From Thermoanaerobaculia bacterium (lineage in GTDB: Bacteria > Acidobacteriota > Thermoanaerobaculia > Multivoradales > JAGPDF01), in contig JAHDVN010000002.1 in the NCBI GenBank assembly GCA_023384635.1, forward strand, positions 1-32,970: a stretch of DNA of 32,970 nt. Direction: 5' to 3'. The notes beneath the pieces were generated by a model. It did no database searches, had not been told where the DNA came from, and was given only the letters and a program-made list of their open reading frames with translations. Positions 1-9,276 of this stretch are shown here, one piece after another. The translations under genes were made by a program, and so were the position numbers. Within the stretch, counting starts at the first letter, position 1; every line of letters begins with the position of its first letter.

Positions 1-2
1 CC

Positions 3-773
3 GTGCGCACCCCGGCCCTCGCGATTCCCCTCTTCCTCTTCGCTTCCCTCATCGCTCCGGAATTCGCGGCCGCCGCCCCCGCGGGCGGCGCCGGCGGCGC
101 CGCCGAGGCCCTGGCCGCGAGCATCGCCATCGAGCGCCAGCTCCTGGCCGAAGACCTGCTCGCCTACGCCGAGGCGCGGGACCGCGAGAACGCGGCCCTG
201 CGGGCCGTGGACGACGGCCTGCGGAGCTTCGATGCCGCGCTGGTGGGGGAGGAGCAGGTCTCCCAGGCGGCGGTGGCCCGTCTCGCCTCCTCGCTGCGCG
301 AGGCCCGGGCGGACGCCGCCCGCTGGTCCGACGAGGCCGACCGGCTCCGCGAGGCCCTCTCCGAGCGGCTGCGCCGGCTCGCCCTGCTCCAGCGGCGGGC
401 CACCGAGGCGCGGGAGGGAGGCCGGGAGGCCGTCGACCCGGTGTCCGGAAGCTGGATGGTGCGAGTCCTCCCGTCGGGCCGCACCGCGATCTTCGAGCTG
501 TCGCTGGACGTGACCGTCGTGGTCGGCAGCTATCGCACCGAGACCGGCGGCCGGGGCTCGCTCCGCGGCACGCTGGTCGGCGATCTGCTCACCCTGGAGC
601 GGATCGACTCGCAGCAGGGCGCCGATCTCGTGTACGAAGGCCGCCTCGACCGGGACCGGGGCGAGGTACGCGGGACTTGGCGCTCCACCCTCCTTTCGGT
701 CGGCGAACCGGCGGCCGGAAGCTGGATCGGCTTCCGGCAGGTTCCCCCGGCCTCAGCCGGAGAGACTCCTTGA
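3..773 (+). CDS. Exported coiled-coil protein with C-terminal beta-rich domain, unknown function
   Basis: I do not recognise a named family. The 256-residue product begins with a hydrophobic stretch (about residues 4-24) that ends in an Ala-rich segment and looks like a Sec signal peptide with cleavage near residue 25. Residues about 35-135 are Arg/Glu/Ala/Leu-rich with heptad character and probably form a coiled coil. Residues about 145-247 are Gly-, Thr- and Trp-rich and look like a small beta-sandwich or barrel, with two GSW motifs bracketing it (near residues 148 and 240). The likely location is the periplasm. The GTG at base 3 is the first possible start, but the gene touches the window edge, so the true start could lie upstream and no ribosome binding site can be judged. 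Its stop overlaps the start of the next gene, so the two are translationally coupled. Confidence 0.6.
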   Translation: MRTPALAIPLFLFASLIAPEFAAAAPAGGAGGAAEALAASIAIERQLLAEDLLAYAEARDRENAALRAVDDGLRSFDAALVGEEQVSQAAVARLASSLREARADAARWSDEADRLREALSERLRRLALLQRRATEAREGGREAVDPVSGSWMVRVLPSGRTAIFELSLDVTVVVGSYRTETGGRGSLRGTLVGDLLTLERIDSQQGADLVYEGRLDRDRGEVRGTWRSTLLSVGEPAAGSWIGFRQVPPASAGETP

Positions 774-1351
774 ACCGAGACCACGCCCTCTACCTCGTCG
801 CCGGACTGCTTGGCGGCTTCGTCCTCGGCTACCTCGCCCACGAGGCGATGGCCTCCCGCCAACCCCCGCGTTTCGGCGCCCCCGCCGCCGTAGCAGCAGC
901 AGCGGGCTCCTCGAGCCCCGCCGCGCCGGCCGGCGCGATGCCCGAGGTCGAGCGGCTCCGCCAGGCCGTCGAGGCGAATCCGAACGACGCCGACGCCGTT
1001 CTGGCGCTTGCCAACGTGAACTTCGACATCCGCAACTGGAGCCGGGCGATCGAGCTCTACCAGCGCTACGACCAGCTGCGCCCCGGCGACGCGAACGCGC
1101 TGACCGACCTCGGCGTCTGCCTGCGCGAGACGGGCCGCATCGACGAGGCGCTGGTCCAGTTCCGCCGCGCTGCGGAGGTCTCGCCCGACCACTGGCAGTC
1201 CCGCTTCAACGAGGCGATCGTGCTCGCCTTCGACCGCCGCGACTTCGCCGCCGCCGACCGGGCGGTGGCCGAGCTGCGCCGCATCCAGCCCGCCAACCCG
1301 GACCTCGACCGGCTGGCGCGCGAGATCGACCGCCTGCAGAGCGGCGGCTGA
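770..1351 (+). CDS. Membrane-anchored TPR protein
   Basis: This 193-residue protein has one N-terminal transmembrane helix (about residues 6-24, Gly/Leu-rich) followed by a short Ala/Pro linker. Tetratricopeptide repeats fill about residues 60-185, with clear helix pairs around NPNDADAVLALAN, DANALTDLGVCLRETGR and HWQSRFNEAIVLAFDRR. The topology resembles NrfG/CcmI-type periplasmic TPR proteins, so a scaffolding role is likely, but no partner is evident. I chose the TTG at 770 because it sits in a TTGA overlap with the previous stop and has GGAGAG six bases upstream. The longer in-frame start at 677 would add a charged, low-quality leader before the membrane helix. Alternative names would all be guesses. 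Confidence 0.75.
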   Translation: MNRDHALYLVAGLLGGFVLGYLAHEAMASRQPPRFGAPAAVAAAAGSSSPAAPAGAMPEVERLRQAVEANPNDADAVLALANVNFDIRNWSRAIELYQRYDQLRPGDANALTDLGVCLRETGRIDEALVQFRRAAEVSPDHWQSRFNEAIVLAFDRRDFAAADRAVAELRRIQPANPDLDRLAREIDRLQSGG

Positions 1352-1370
1352 CCTCCGCCGGAGTCCGACC

Positions 1371-3863
1371 ATGGCCGCTGCCCCCGATCTCACGGCGGCA
1401 TCGGAGGGCGTGTCCCGCGAGGAGCCCGAGCCCGCGGCGACGGGGAAGCGGATCGCGGTCGCAGTGCCCCTCCCGATCCCGACCCCACTCACCTACCTCG
1501 CTCCCCCCGGCCTGGCCTCGCGGCTCGTGGCCGGGGTCCGCGTGCGGGTCGGAGTGGGCCGACGCCGGCTCCGCGGCATCGTCCTCGGGACGGCGATCGA
1601 GCGCGAGCCGCGCGAGGCCCGCGCGGTCGACGAGGTGATCGACGACGAACCGGTGCTCTCGCCGGATCTTCTCGCCCTCGGCCACTTCCTCCACGAGTAC
1701 TACCTCGTCCCGCCGGGCGAGGCGCTCCAGGCACTGCTGCCGCGCGGCCTGCCGCCCTGGCGCAGCTGGCTGGTGCGCCCGACGCTCAAGGCCGCGATGC
1801 GGCGCGAGATCCTCGGCGAGCAGGATCGCGAGCTGGTCGACGCGCTGCTCGGAAAGGGCGCCGTCCGGCGCGGCGAGCTCCTCGCCGAAGCCACCCCGGA
1901 GTCCGGTCTCGCCGCGCGCCTCGAGCGCCTGGAAGCGGAGGGGTTCCTCTCCTTCGAGAGAGCCTCGCGCCCGGGGGGCGGGCGGTTCGAGACCGCCGTG
2001 GAGCTCGCCCGCGGGGAGCTTCCGGACCTGCTCGCCGCGGCCGGCCGGTCGCGCGCCGCGCGCGCCGTGCTGGAGACCCTGGCGCGCCTGGCGCGCCCGG
2101 CCACCCTGGCGGAGGTCCTCGGCGAGGCGGGCTGCAGCGCGCCCGTGGTGCGGCGCCTCGCGAGCCTCGGGCTGGTGCGGCTCTTCCAGCAGCCGGTCCG
2201 CCTCGAGCTCGCGCACCACCGGATGGCCCGCGTCCCGCCGCCGCCCGTCACCCTCACGCCCGGCCAGGCGACCGCGCTCGAGGCGATCGGGGAGGCGCTC
2301 GCGACACGCCGCTTCCGGGCCCTCCTGCTCGCCGGCGTCACCGGCTCGGGGAAGACAGAGGTCTACCTGCGGGCCGCCGAGGCGGCCCTCGCCGCGGGGC
2401 GCTCGGCGATCGTCCTGGTTCCGGAGATCGCCCTCGTGCCCGCGCTCGCGCGGGCGGTGCGAGAGCGGTTCGGCGATCGGCTCGCGCTGCTGCACTCCGG
2501 GCTGCAGACCGGCGAGCGCCACCAGGAGTGGGAGCGGATCCGCTCCGGCGAAGCGACCGTGGTCCTCGGCCCCCGCTCGGCGGTCTTCGCCCCCGTCGCC
2601 GACCTCGGACTGCTGGTGGTCGACGAAGAGCACGACGAGAGCTACAAGCAGGACCAGGATCCGCGCTACCACGCCCGGGACGTCGGCCTGGTCCGCGCGC
2701 GGGAGGCCGGAGCGGTGGCGCTCCTGGTCTCGGCGACGCCGAGCCTCGAGGCGCGGTGGAACGTGGCGCGCGGACGCTTCGCCGAGCTCGTCCTGCCAAC
2801 CCGGGTGGGGACTGCGCGCCTGCCCGAGCCGGTGGTCGTGGACCTGCGCCAGGAGCCGGCCGCGCGCCATCCCGGCGAGATCGTCTTCTCGGCGGTCCTG
2901 CGCGAGGAGCTCGCCGCCGCTCTCGATACGGGCGGGCAGGCGATCCTCCTGCGCAACCGCCGGGGCTACGCGCCGCTCCTGCTCTGCCGCGCCTGCGGCG
3001 AGGAGTTCCGGTGCGACGCCTGCGGTCTGCCGCGCACCGTGCACCGGCGGGAGCGGCGGCTGCGGTGCCACTATTGCGGCGCGGCGGGCGCGGAGCCGGA
3101 GCGCTGCCCGCGCTGCGGTGAGGCGAGCCTGGAGGCGATCGGGAGCGGCACCGAGCGGGTGGAGGAGAGCCTCCGCGAGCTCTTCCCCGGTGTGCCGGTG
3201 GGGGTCCTCGACCGCGACGAGGTGCGGCGCAAGGGGGGCCTCTCCTCGATCCTCACGGCGTTCGAGCGGGGAGAGACGCGGATCCTCGTCGGTACCCAGA
3301 TGCTGGCCAAGGGCCACGACTTCCCGGAGGTCTCCCTCACCGCCGTGCTCGCCGCCGACAGCTATCTCTCCTTCCCGGACTTCCGGGCGGTGGAGAAGAC
3401 CTACGCCCAGCTGGTCCAACTCGCCGGGCGGGCGGGACGCGGCGACCGCCCCGGGCGGGTCGTGGTTCAGACCTACCATCCGGATCACTACGCGATCCGG
3501 GCCGCGCTCGCCCACGACGACGAGGGGTTCGCCCGCGAGGAGCTCCGCTTCCGGCGGGCCTTCCACGACCCCCCCTACTCGCGGATGATCCAGGTGCTGC
3601 TGCGCGACCGGCAGCGCGAGCGAGGCCATCGCTGGATGGCCGACCTCGCGGCCCGCCTGGAAGCGGCGCGGGCAGGGGAGCAGGGGCTGCGCCTGACCGG
3701 GCCGGCCCCGGCCCCGTTCGAGCGCCTGCGCGGGGAGTGGCGCTTCCAGCTCCTCCTGCGCGGGCCCTCGGGCGCGCGCCTCCGGGCGTGGCTCGCGGCG
3801 GCCCTGCCGGCCCCCTGGCCGCGTGGCCTCGTGGTGGACGTGGACCCCTACCACCTCCTCTGA
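1371..3863 (+). CDS. priA: Primosomal protein N' (replication restart helicase PriA)
   Basis: PriA is a 3'-to-5' superfamily 2 DNA helicase that recognises stalled forks and loads the replisome away from the origin. The 830-residue product has the N-terminal 3'-DNA-binding domain (about residues 28-130), a winged-helix region and then the helicase core. Walker A is GVTGSGKTE near residue 321, and the Walker B/DEAH-type box reads DEEHDESYKQ. The family's zinc-binding insert has paired CxxC motifs at about residues 538-585, and the late helicase motifs include GTQMLAKGHDFP near 640 and QLAGRAGRG. The length is somewhat above E. coli PriA (732 residues) because of an extended N-terminus. The ATG at 1371 has GGAG seven bases upstream. 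The gene follows the TPR gene by 19 bases and probably ends this transcription unit, because a promoter follows immediately. Confidence 0.96.
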   Translation: MAAAPDLTAASEGVSREEPEPAATGKRIAVAVPLPIPTPLTYLAPPGLASRLVAGVRVRVGVGRRRLRGIVLGTAIEREPREARAVDEVIDDEPVLSPDLLALGHFLHEYYLVPPGEALQALLPRGLPPWRSWLVRPTLKAAMRREILGEQDRELVDALLGKGAVRRGELLAEATPESGLAARLERLEAEGFLSFERASRPGGGRFETAVELARGELPDLLAAAGRSRAARAVLETLARLARPATLAEVLGEAGCSAPVVRRLASLGLVRLFQQPVRLELAHHRMARVPPPPVTLTPGQATALEAIGEALATRRFRALLLAGVTGSGKTEVYLRAAEAALAAGRSAIVLVPEIALVPALARAVRERFGDRLALLHSGLQTGERHQEWERIRSGEATVVLGPRSAVFAPVADLGLLVVDEEHDESYKQDQDPRYHARDVGLVRAREAGAVALLVSATPSLEARWNVARGRFAELVLPTRVGTARLPEPVVVDLRQEPAARHPGEIVFSAVLREELAAALDTGGQAILLRNRRGYAPLLLCRACGEEFRCDACGLPRTVHRRERRLRCHYCGAAGAEPERCPRCGEASLEAIGSGTERVEESLRELFPGVPVGVLDRDEVRRKGGLSSILTAFERGETRILVGTQMLAKGHDFPEVSLTAVLAADSYLSFPDFRAVEKTYAQLVQLAGRAGRGDRPGRVVVQTYHPDHYAIRAALAHDDEGFAREELRFRRAFHDPPYSRMIQVLLRDRQRERGHRWMADLAARLEAARAGEQGLRLTGPAPAPFERLRGEWRFQLLLRGPSGARLRAWLAAALPAPWPRGLVVDVDPYHLL

Positions 3864-3880
3864 CGCCCGCTCCGCCCGGT

Positions 3881-3909
3881 TTGACGCTCCCCGGACCGTC
3901 TGCTACTTT
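3881..3909 (+). promoter_or_regulatory. Extended -10 promoter of accA, predicted to give a near-leaderless mRNA
   Basis: A -35 box TTGACG (3881-3886) is followed after 17 bases by TACTTT (3904-3909). The -10 is preceded by TGC, which makes an extended -10 element. The -10 ends only nine bases before the ATG at 3919, so transcription should begin within a few bases of the start codon. The tolQ promoter repeats the same TGCTACnTTGCC core. No Shine-Dalgarno sequence lies between the -10 and the ATG. Confidence 0.7.
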
Positions 3910-3918
3910 GCCCGTCCC

Positions 3919-4872
3919 ATGGGCACGGGCGACGCCGGATTCGAAGAGCCACTGGTCGAGCTGCGGCGGCAGATCGAGGAGCTCGAGCGCTATCCGGACG
4001 GCGCCGGACGAGGACGCGAGCTGGGGCGCCTCCGCACCCGCCTCCGGCGCGAGACCGAAGAGGTCTTCCGGCACCTCACCCCCTGGCAGACCGCCCTCGT
4101 CGCGCGGCACGCCGACCGCCCGTTCACGCTCGACTACGTGCAGGCCCTCATGGGCGACTGGGTCGAGATCCACGGCGACCGGGCGTACGGCGACGACCCC
4201 GCGATCGTCGCCGGCCTCGCCGACTTCCGCGGTCGCCCGGTGGTGGTGGTCGGACACCAGAAGGGGCGCAGCACCAAGGAGCGGATCCGGCGCAACTTCG
4301 GCCAGCCGCGACCGGAGGGGTATCGCAAGGCGCTGCGGGCGATGCGACTCGCCGAGCGCTTCCGCCTCCCCGTGCTCTCCTTCGTCGACACCCCCGGCGC
4401 CTATCCGGGGATCGACGCCGAGGAGCGCGGGCAGGCCGAGGCGATCGCGCGGAACCTCCTGGAGATGTCCCTCCTCCGCGTCCCGGTCGTGGTCACGATC
4501 ACGGGAGAAGGGGGCAGCGGCGGCGCGCTCGCCATCGGCATCGGGAACCGCGTCCTGATGCTCGAGCACGCGGTCTACTCGGTGATCTCTCCCGAGGGGT
4601 GTGCCGCCATCCTCTGGAAGGACCAGGGGCGCAAGGAGGAGGCCGCCGCTGCGATGCGGATCACCGCCCCGGACCTGCTGCGTCTCGGCGTCGTCGACGC
4701 CATCGTCCCCGAGCCCCCGGGCGGCGCCCACGCCGACCCGCAGGAGGCGGCCGCCCGCGTCGGGGAGGCGATCTCGAAGGCCCTGCGCGAGCTCGTCCGC
4801 CTCGACCCGGAGCGGCTCGTGGCCGAGCGACGCAAGCGCTTCCGCACCCTCGGTTCCTTCCTCGAGAGCTGA
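3919..4872 (+). CDS. accA: Acetyl-CoA carboxylase carboxyltransferase subunit alpha
   Basis: AccA pairs with AccD to transfer the carboxyl group from carboxybiotin to acetyl-CoA, giving malonyl-CoA for fatty acid synthesis. The 317-residue length matches the family (E. coli 319). Visible hallmarks are the N-terminal helical region, the family block around ALMGDWVEIHGDRAYGDD, the HQKGRSTKERIRRNFG stretch, VDTPGAYPGIDAEERGQAE, and the glycine-rich oxyanion segment GEGGSGGALAIG (about residues 195-206). I chose the ATG at 3919 rather than an earlier in-frame ATG at 3823, because the earlier start lies inside priA and the promoter between them would fall within the coding region. It heads the long run of co-directional genes. 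accD is not in the window, as is common. Confidence 0.96.
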   Translation: MGTGDAGFEEPLVELRRQIEELERYPDGAGRGRELGRLRTRLRRETEEVFRHLTPWQTALVARHADRPFTLDYVQALMGDWVEIHGDRAYGDDPAIVAGLADFRGRPVVVVGHQKGRSTKERIRRNFGQPRPEGYRKALRAMRLAERFRLPVLSFVDTPGAYPGIDAEERGQAEAIARNLLEMSLLRVPVVVTITGEGGSGGALAIGIGNRVLMLEHAVYSVISPEGCAAILWKDQGRKEEAAAAMRITAPDLLRLGVVDAIVPEPPGGAHADPQEAAARVGEAISKALRELVRLDPERLVAERRKRFRTLGSFLES

Positions 4873-4878
4873 CGCCGC

Positions 4879-6585
4879 GTGGCCTGCGCACGCTGGGTGC
4901 CGGCCCCGGTGCCGGCCGAGGCCTCGGCTCTGGCGGCGGCCGGCCTCGATCCGCGGCTGGCGGCGCTGCTCGCGCGCCGCGGGGTGCGCACCCCCGCCGA
5001 CGTCCGGGGCTTCCTCGCCCCCGACCTCGCCGGGCTCGAGCCGCCGGAGGCCGTGCCCGGGCTCGCCGAGGCCGTCGCCCGCCTCCGGCGGGCCGTTGCA
5101 GCGGCGGAGCCGGTGGCGGTGGTCGGCGACTACGACGCCGACGGCGTCACCGCGACGGCGATTCTCGTGGCCACTCTCGCGAAGCTCGGGGGGGAGGTGG
5201 TGCCGATCGTGCCGCACCGCCTCACCGAGGGCTACGGCTTCCAGCCCCTCCACGCCGAACGGGCGCACCGCCTCGGCTGCGGTCTCGTGCTCACCGTCGA
5301 CTGCGGGCTCGGGTCGGCGGCCGCGGTGGCCGCGGCGCGCCGGCTCGGCATGGAGGTGATCGTGGCCGACCACCACCTCCCGTCCGCACCGCTCCCCGCC
5401 GATGCCCTCCTGGTCGCTCCCTGCACCGGCGGGCCGGAGACCCCCGGCCGCGACCTCACGGGCGCCGGCCTCGCCTTCAAGATCGCCGAGGGGCTCACGG
5501 CCGGAGACGGGCGAGGCAGCACCCGGGAGTCGCTCCTGCGCGTCGCCTGCATCGGGACGATCGCCGACGTGGCGCCGCTCACGGGAGAGAACCGGCGGAT
5601 CGCCGCGCTCGGCCTGCGGGCCCTCGGGAGCGCCCGCTCGCCCGGCCTGCGGGCGCTCATGGAGTCGGCGGGAGTGCGCCCGCCGCTCCAGGCGGAGGAC
5701 GTCGCCTTCCGGCTGGCGCCGCGGCTCAACGCCCCCGGCCGCCTGGCCTCCGCCGAGCCGGCGCTCGAGCTGCTGCTCGCCCGCGACCCGGCGCGGGCGG
5801 CCGAGCTGGCTGCCGAGCTCGAGCGGCTGAACCAGGAACGCCAGCGCCACGAGCGGGCGGTGCTCGACGAGGCGGCGGCTGCGGTGGGCGGGGAGGAGGA
5901 CGCCGACGGCCCGCTGCTCGTGCTCTGGCGGCAGGGGTGGCACCCGGGCGTCGTGGGGATCGCGGCGGGGCGGCTGGCCCGCGAGCTGACGCGCCCGGTG
6001 ATCCTGCTCGCCGCCGACGGTGAGACCGCCACCGGCTCCGGGCGCAGCGTGCCCGGGATCGACCTGCACGGCTTCCTGCTCCCCTGGCAACAGGAGCTGC
6101 GGCGCTTCGGGGGCCACGCGCAGGCGATCGGCCTCACGGCAGCGCTGGCGAAGCTGCCCCGCCTGCGCCGGGAGTGGAATGCGGCCGCCCGCTGGCCCGC
6201 CGACCTGCTCCGGCCGCATCTGACCTACGAGCTCGCGCTGGCGCCCGAGGAGCTCTCCGACGAGCTCCTGGCCGAGCTCGGCCGTCTGGCGCCGCACGGC
6301 AACGGGAATCCGGAGCCACTCCTGCGGATCGGGCCGCTCGTTCCCTCGGCCGCGCCGCGCCTCTTCGGCAAGCGCCACCACCTCCTGCGCGTGCGAGGCC
6401 GGAACGGGGGGCCGGAGCTGGGCATCGTGGCCTGGGGCGGAGCCCCGGAGGAGATCTCCGGCGCCGGCGCCTTCGAGGCACTCGCGACGGTGCGAGCGCG
6501 GCCGTTCTTCGGGCCGCGGGAGTTGGTGTTGGCCGACGCCCGGCGAATGCAAGAAGGCGGCCACGACGTAGAATCGGACGCATGA
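4879..6585 (+). CDS. recJ: Single-stranded-DNA-specific exonuclease RecJ
   Basis: RecJ degrades single-stranded DNA 5' to 3' in recombination and mismatch repair and belongs to the DHH phosphoesterase superfamily. The 568-residue protein (E. coli 577) shows the metal-binding motifs in order: DYDADGVTA (near residue 84), LTVDCG, VADHH, GTIADVAPL, and then the DHHA1-domain blocks HPGVVGI, SGRS and FGGHAQAIGL. A C-terminal OB-like region follows with HGNGNPEP and FGKRHHLLRVR. The GTG start at 4879 lies six bases after the accA stop, and I see no strong Shine-Dalgarno, so translational coupling to accA is likely. The last codons contain the TAGAAT box that may drive the next gene, and the stop overlaps the following ATG as ATGA. 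Confidence 0.95.
   Translation: MACARWVPAPVPAEASALAAAGLDPRLAALLARRGVRTPADVRGFLAPDLAGLEPPEAVPGLAEAVARLRRAVAAAEPVAVVGDYDADGVTATAILVATLAKLGGEVVPIVPHRLTEGYGFQPLHAERAHRLGCGLVLTVDCGLGSAAAVAAARRLGMEVIVADHHLPSAPLPADALLVAPCTGGPETPGRDLTGAGLAFKIAEGLTAGDGRGSTRESLLRVACIGTIADVAPLTGENRRIAALGLRALGSARSPGLRALMESAGVRPPLQAEDVAFRLAPRLNAPGRLASAEPALELLLARDPARAAELAAELERLNQERQRHERAVLDEAAAAVGGEEDADGPLLVLWRQGWHPGVVGIAAGRLARELTRPVILLAADGETATGSGRSVPGIDLHGFLLPWQQELRRFGGHAQAIGLTAALAKLPRLRREWNAAARWPADLLRPHLTYELALAPEELSDELLAELGRLAPHGNGNPEPLLRIGPLVPSAAPRLFGKRHHLLRVRGRNGGPELGIVAWGGAPEEISGAGAFEALATVRARPFFGPRELVLADARRMQEGGHDVESDA
6569..6574 (+). promoter_or_regulatory. Possible internal -10 box upstream of the lptC/lptA-like gene
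   Basis: TAGAAT (five of six bases of the TATAAT consensus) lies inside the last codons of recJ and ends seven bases before the ATG at 6582. No convincing -35 is present at 16-18 bases. Position and sequence match the other close -10 boxes in this window, so an internal leaderless promoter is plausible but unproven. Confidence 0.4.
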
Positions 6586-8534
6586 GGCGCCCCCCGTCCG
6601 CCCCCCGGCCGTTCCGGGCCCTGCGGCGCCTCGTGCTCGGGCTCCTTCTCCTCGCCCTCGCCACGCTCGCCGGCCTCTACTGGCTCGGCGGTTCTCGGCC
6701 GGCAACGCCGGAGCGCGAGCGGGAGGGCCGACCGGAGCTCGGTGGCGCCACTGCGGTGAGCGAGGGATTCGAGTACACCCAGGTGCTCGAGGGCGAGCCT
6801 GTCTTCCGGATCCGGGGCGACCGCTTCCGGGCCGCCGAGGGAGACCGGGTCGAGCTGGAAGGGGTCGGGCTGACGCTCTTCCGCCAGGGGCGGGAGGTCG
6901 GGGTGGAGAGCGAGCGGGCCCTCTACCTTCCGGGGCGCAACGAGGCGGTCCTCTCCGGCACGGTGCGAATCCTCGGCGAGCGCGGGATCTCCCTCTCCTC
7001 TCCGGAGCTCAAGCTCGCGGAGGGGGCGCGCCTCCTGGTGAGCGAGCAACCGGTCGGCTTCGCCTTTTCCGGCGGCGAGGGGACGGCCGGCAATCTGATC
7101 GTGGACTTCGACCGCTCGTCGGTGGCGTTCGGCGGGCCGCTCGAGCTCGCCGGGCGGGATGCGGCGGGGGAGCGATACGCCCTCTCCTCGAACGGGGCCG
7201 TGCTCGAACGGGACGCCCGCCTCCTGCGAGCCGAAGGCGCCGTCGAGCTCCGCTTCGGCCGGAGCCAGCTGCGCGCCCAGCGCTTCTCGGTCCTCTTCGC
7301 CGACGAGGCCGGGACGCTCCAGCAGGTCCACGCCTCGCTGGAGGTCACTGGCGAGCTCCTGGGACCCCAGGGCGAGGCGGCCGGGGCGGTCCCGTTCACC
7401 GTCGACGCCCACACCGTCAATCTGCAGTTCGAGGAAGGGGGGCGCGCCCCCGCCCGCATCGAGATCGAAGGGACCGCGGGCCGCACGGCGATCCTGGTGG
7501 CGAGAGACGCCGCCGGCGTGGCCAGGGTTCTCCTCTCCCGCTCTGTCGTGGGCCGCTTCGCCGGAGGTGAGCTCGCCGCGGTGGAGACGATCGGCGCCTC
7601 GGAGCTCCAGGAGTACCTCGAGACGCCGGGGGAGGAGAGCCGCCTGCTGCGCAGCGCCGCCGCCCGGTTCATGACCGCCGACCTGGCGGCGGACCGCAGC
7701 CTGAGCACGGTGACGCTGACCGAGGAGGTGACGATGCGCGACGAGCGCGTCGAGGCGCGCGCCGACCGGGCGTTCGTCCAGGCCGCGAGCGACAGCGTGC
7801 AGCTCCTCGGCGAGCCCGCGGTGGTGATCGACGCTCGCGGCGAGCTCCGCGCCCCGCGCATCGACTACCAGCGCGGGCCGGGACGGGCGCGGGCGGAGGG
7901 GGGCGTCACCGGTCTCTTCCGCGAGGCGCCGCTGCCCGAAACCGCGGGCGATCCGGCGGCGGAGGAGCCGACCCGCGTGCAGGCGCGGGAGGGATTCTTC
8001 GACCTCGGCAGCGACGATTTCGTCTTCCGCGGCGAGGTCCGCGCCTACCAGGGAACGACCGTGCTCTTCGCGGACCAGCTGCGCTCGGAGGAGGGGCAGA
8101 GCCGCCTCTCGGCGGCCGGCGGCGTGCGCACGCTCTGGCGCAGCGAGGAGGGCGGCGAGCCGGAGGAGCCGGTCGAGGTCACGGCGGGGAGCCTCACCTT
8201 CCGCGACGCGGAGCGGCGCCTGCTCTACGACGGCGCGGTGCGCGTCGTCCAGGGACCGAGGGTGCTCACCGCCGCGTCGCTCGAGGTCGAGCTCGACGGG
8301 AGTCGCCGGGCGCGGCAGATGACGGCGCGCGGCGGGATCCGGCTGGAGGATGCCGCCACCGGGCGCACCGTGGAGGGCGACACGGCCCGCCACGATCTCG
8401 CGAGCCGCACCGTCACGGTGGACGGCGCACCGGCCCTCGTGCGCGACACCGACGGCAACCTCCTCAAGGGCCGGCGGCTGGTCTACGAGCTCGAGAGCGG
8501 CGCCATGCGCGTGGGCGCGGGGGAGGGAAAGTGA
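6582..8534 (+). CDS. LptC-LptA-like fused LPS transport bridge protein
   Basis: This 650-residue protein sits exactly where separate lptC and lptA genes stand in the canonical lptC-lptA-lptB-rpoN-hpf order. It has one N-terminal membrane helix (about residues 17-35). The LptC-like beta segment begins near residue 60 ([20 protein letters not shown]). Several OstA/LptA-type repeats extend nearly to the C-terminus, marked by recurrent short strands such as [35 protein letters not shown]-like turns, and [19 protein letters not shown]. The expected role is to accept LPS from the LptBFG extractor and carry it across the periplasm while anchored in the inner membrane. Length and repeat content suggest that LptC and LptA functions are joined in one chain, but a multi-domain LptC with a separate LptA elsewhere cannot be excluded. 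The start overlaps the recJ stop (ATGA), and its own stop overlaps the lptB GTG. Confidence 0.8.
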   Translation: MRRPPSAPRPFRALRRLVLGLLLLALATLAGLYWLGGSRPATPEREREGRPELGGATAVSEGFEYTQVLEGEPVFRIRGDRFRAAEGDRVELEGVGLTLFRQGREVGVESERALYLPGRNEAVLSGTVRILGERGISLSSPELKLAEGARLLVSEQPVGFAFSGGEGTAGNLIVDFDRSSVAFGGPLELAGRDAAGERYALSSNGAVLERDARLLRAEGAVELRFGRSQLRAQRFSVLFADEAGTLQQVHASLEVTGELLGPQGEAAGAVPFTVDAHTVNLQFEEGGRAPARIEIEGTAGRTAILVARDAAGVARVLLSRSVVGRFAGGELAAVETIGASELQEYLETPGEESRLLRSAAARFMTADLAADRSLSTVTLTEEVTMRDERVEARADRAFVQAASDSVQLLGEPAVVIDARGELRAPRIDYQRGPGRARAEGGVTGLFREAPLPETAGDPAAEEPTRVQAREGFFDLGSDDFVFRGEVRAYQGTTVLFADQLRSEEGQSRLSAAGGVRTLWRSEEGGEPEEPVEVTAGSLTFRDAERRLLYDGAVRVVQGPRVLTAASLEVELDGSRRARQMTARGGIRLEDAATGRTVEGDTARHDLASRTVTVDGAPALVRDTDGNLLKGRRLVYELESGAMRVGAGEGK

Positions 8535-9262
8535 ACGCCGATCTCGCTCTGCGGACCGAGGGACTCTGCAAGAGCTACCGCGGCCGGGCGGTGGTGAAGG
8601 GCGTCTCGATCGACGTGCACGGCGGTGAAGTGGTGGGCCTGCTGGGGCCGAACGGCGCGGGCAAGACGACCACCTTCTACATGGTCGTGGGCCTGACGCC
8701 GCCGGATGCCGGCCGAGTCTTCCTCGGACCGCAGGAGATCACCTTCCTGCCGATGTACCAGCGCGCGGAGAAGGGAATCAGCTATCTACCGCAGGAGCCT
8801 TCGGTCTTCCGCCGACTCACCGTCCAGCAGAACCTCGAGGCGATACTCGAGACGCGCGACCTGTCGCCGGGCGAGCGGTCGCGCCGCGTCGAGCGCCTGC
8901 TCGCCGAGTTCGGCCTCGAGCGGGTGCGCACCAGCCACGGCTACGCCCTCTCGGGTGGCGAGCGACGGCGCGTGGAGATCGCGCGCGCCCTCACCATCGA
9001 TCCCGCTTTCATCCTGCTCGACGAGCCGTTCGCCGGCATCGACCCGATCGCGGTGCTCGACATCCAAGGTATCATCAAGCGGCTCCGCGAGATGGGAATC
9101 GGCGTCCTGATCACCGACCACAACGTGCGCGAGACGCTGCGCATCACGGACCGCGCCTACATCATCAACAACGGCGAGATCCTGAGGGCGGGATCGCCCG
9201 ACGAGCTCTCCGCCGATGCCCAGGTGAGGAAGATCTACCTGGGGGAGAACTTCCGCCTCTAG
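8531..9262 (+). CDS. lptB: LPS export ABC transporter ATP-binding protein LptB
   Basis: LptB is the cytoplasmic ATPase dimer that powers LPS extraction by LptFG. At 243 residues it matches the family (E. coli 241). It has Walker [12 protein letters not shown] (about residues 39-49), a Q-loop in [14 protein letters not shown], the ABC signature [15 protein letters not shown] (near 141), Walker [14 protein letters not shown] and the H-loop DHNVRET. The LptB-typical [12 protein letters not shown] and DHNVRETL segments distinguish it from generic branched-chain ABC ATPases. The GTG start overlaps the preceding stop as GTGA, with GGGAGGGAA upstream as ribosome binding site. Its membrane partners are encoded about 12 kb away as the fused lptFG gene. 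Confidence 0.97.
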   Translation: MNADLALRTEGLCKSYRGRAVVKGVSIDVHGGEVVGLLGPNGAGKTTTFYMVVGLTPPDAGRVFLGPQEITFLPMYQRAEKGISYLPQEPSVFRRLTVQQNLEAILETRDLSPGERSRRVERLLAEFGLERVRTSHGYALSGGERRRVEIARALTIDPAFILLDEPFAGIDPIAVLDIQGIIKRLREMGIGVLITDHNVRETLRITDRAYIINNGEILRAGSPDELSADAQVRKIYLGENFRL

Positions 9263-9276
9263 CGCGGGCAGGTCAG

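Noticed and set aside
1206-3854. 882-codon open frame antisense to priA
   Set aside because: Shadow of a GC-rich gene: Arg/Gly/Pro/Ala-rich, no family motifs, and the opposite strand is clearly priA.
3337-6705. 1122-codon minus-strand open frame across priA, accA and recJ
   Set aside because: It is antisense to three well-supported genes and of low-complexity composition. Long stop-free antisense frames are expected at this GC content.
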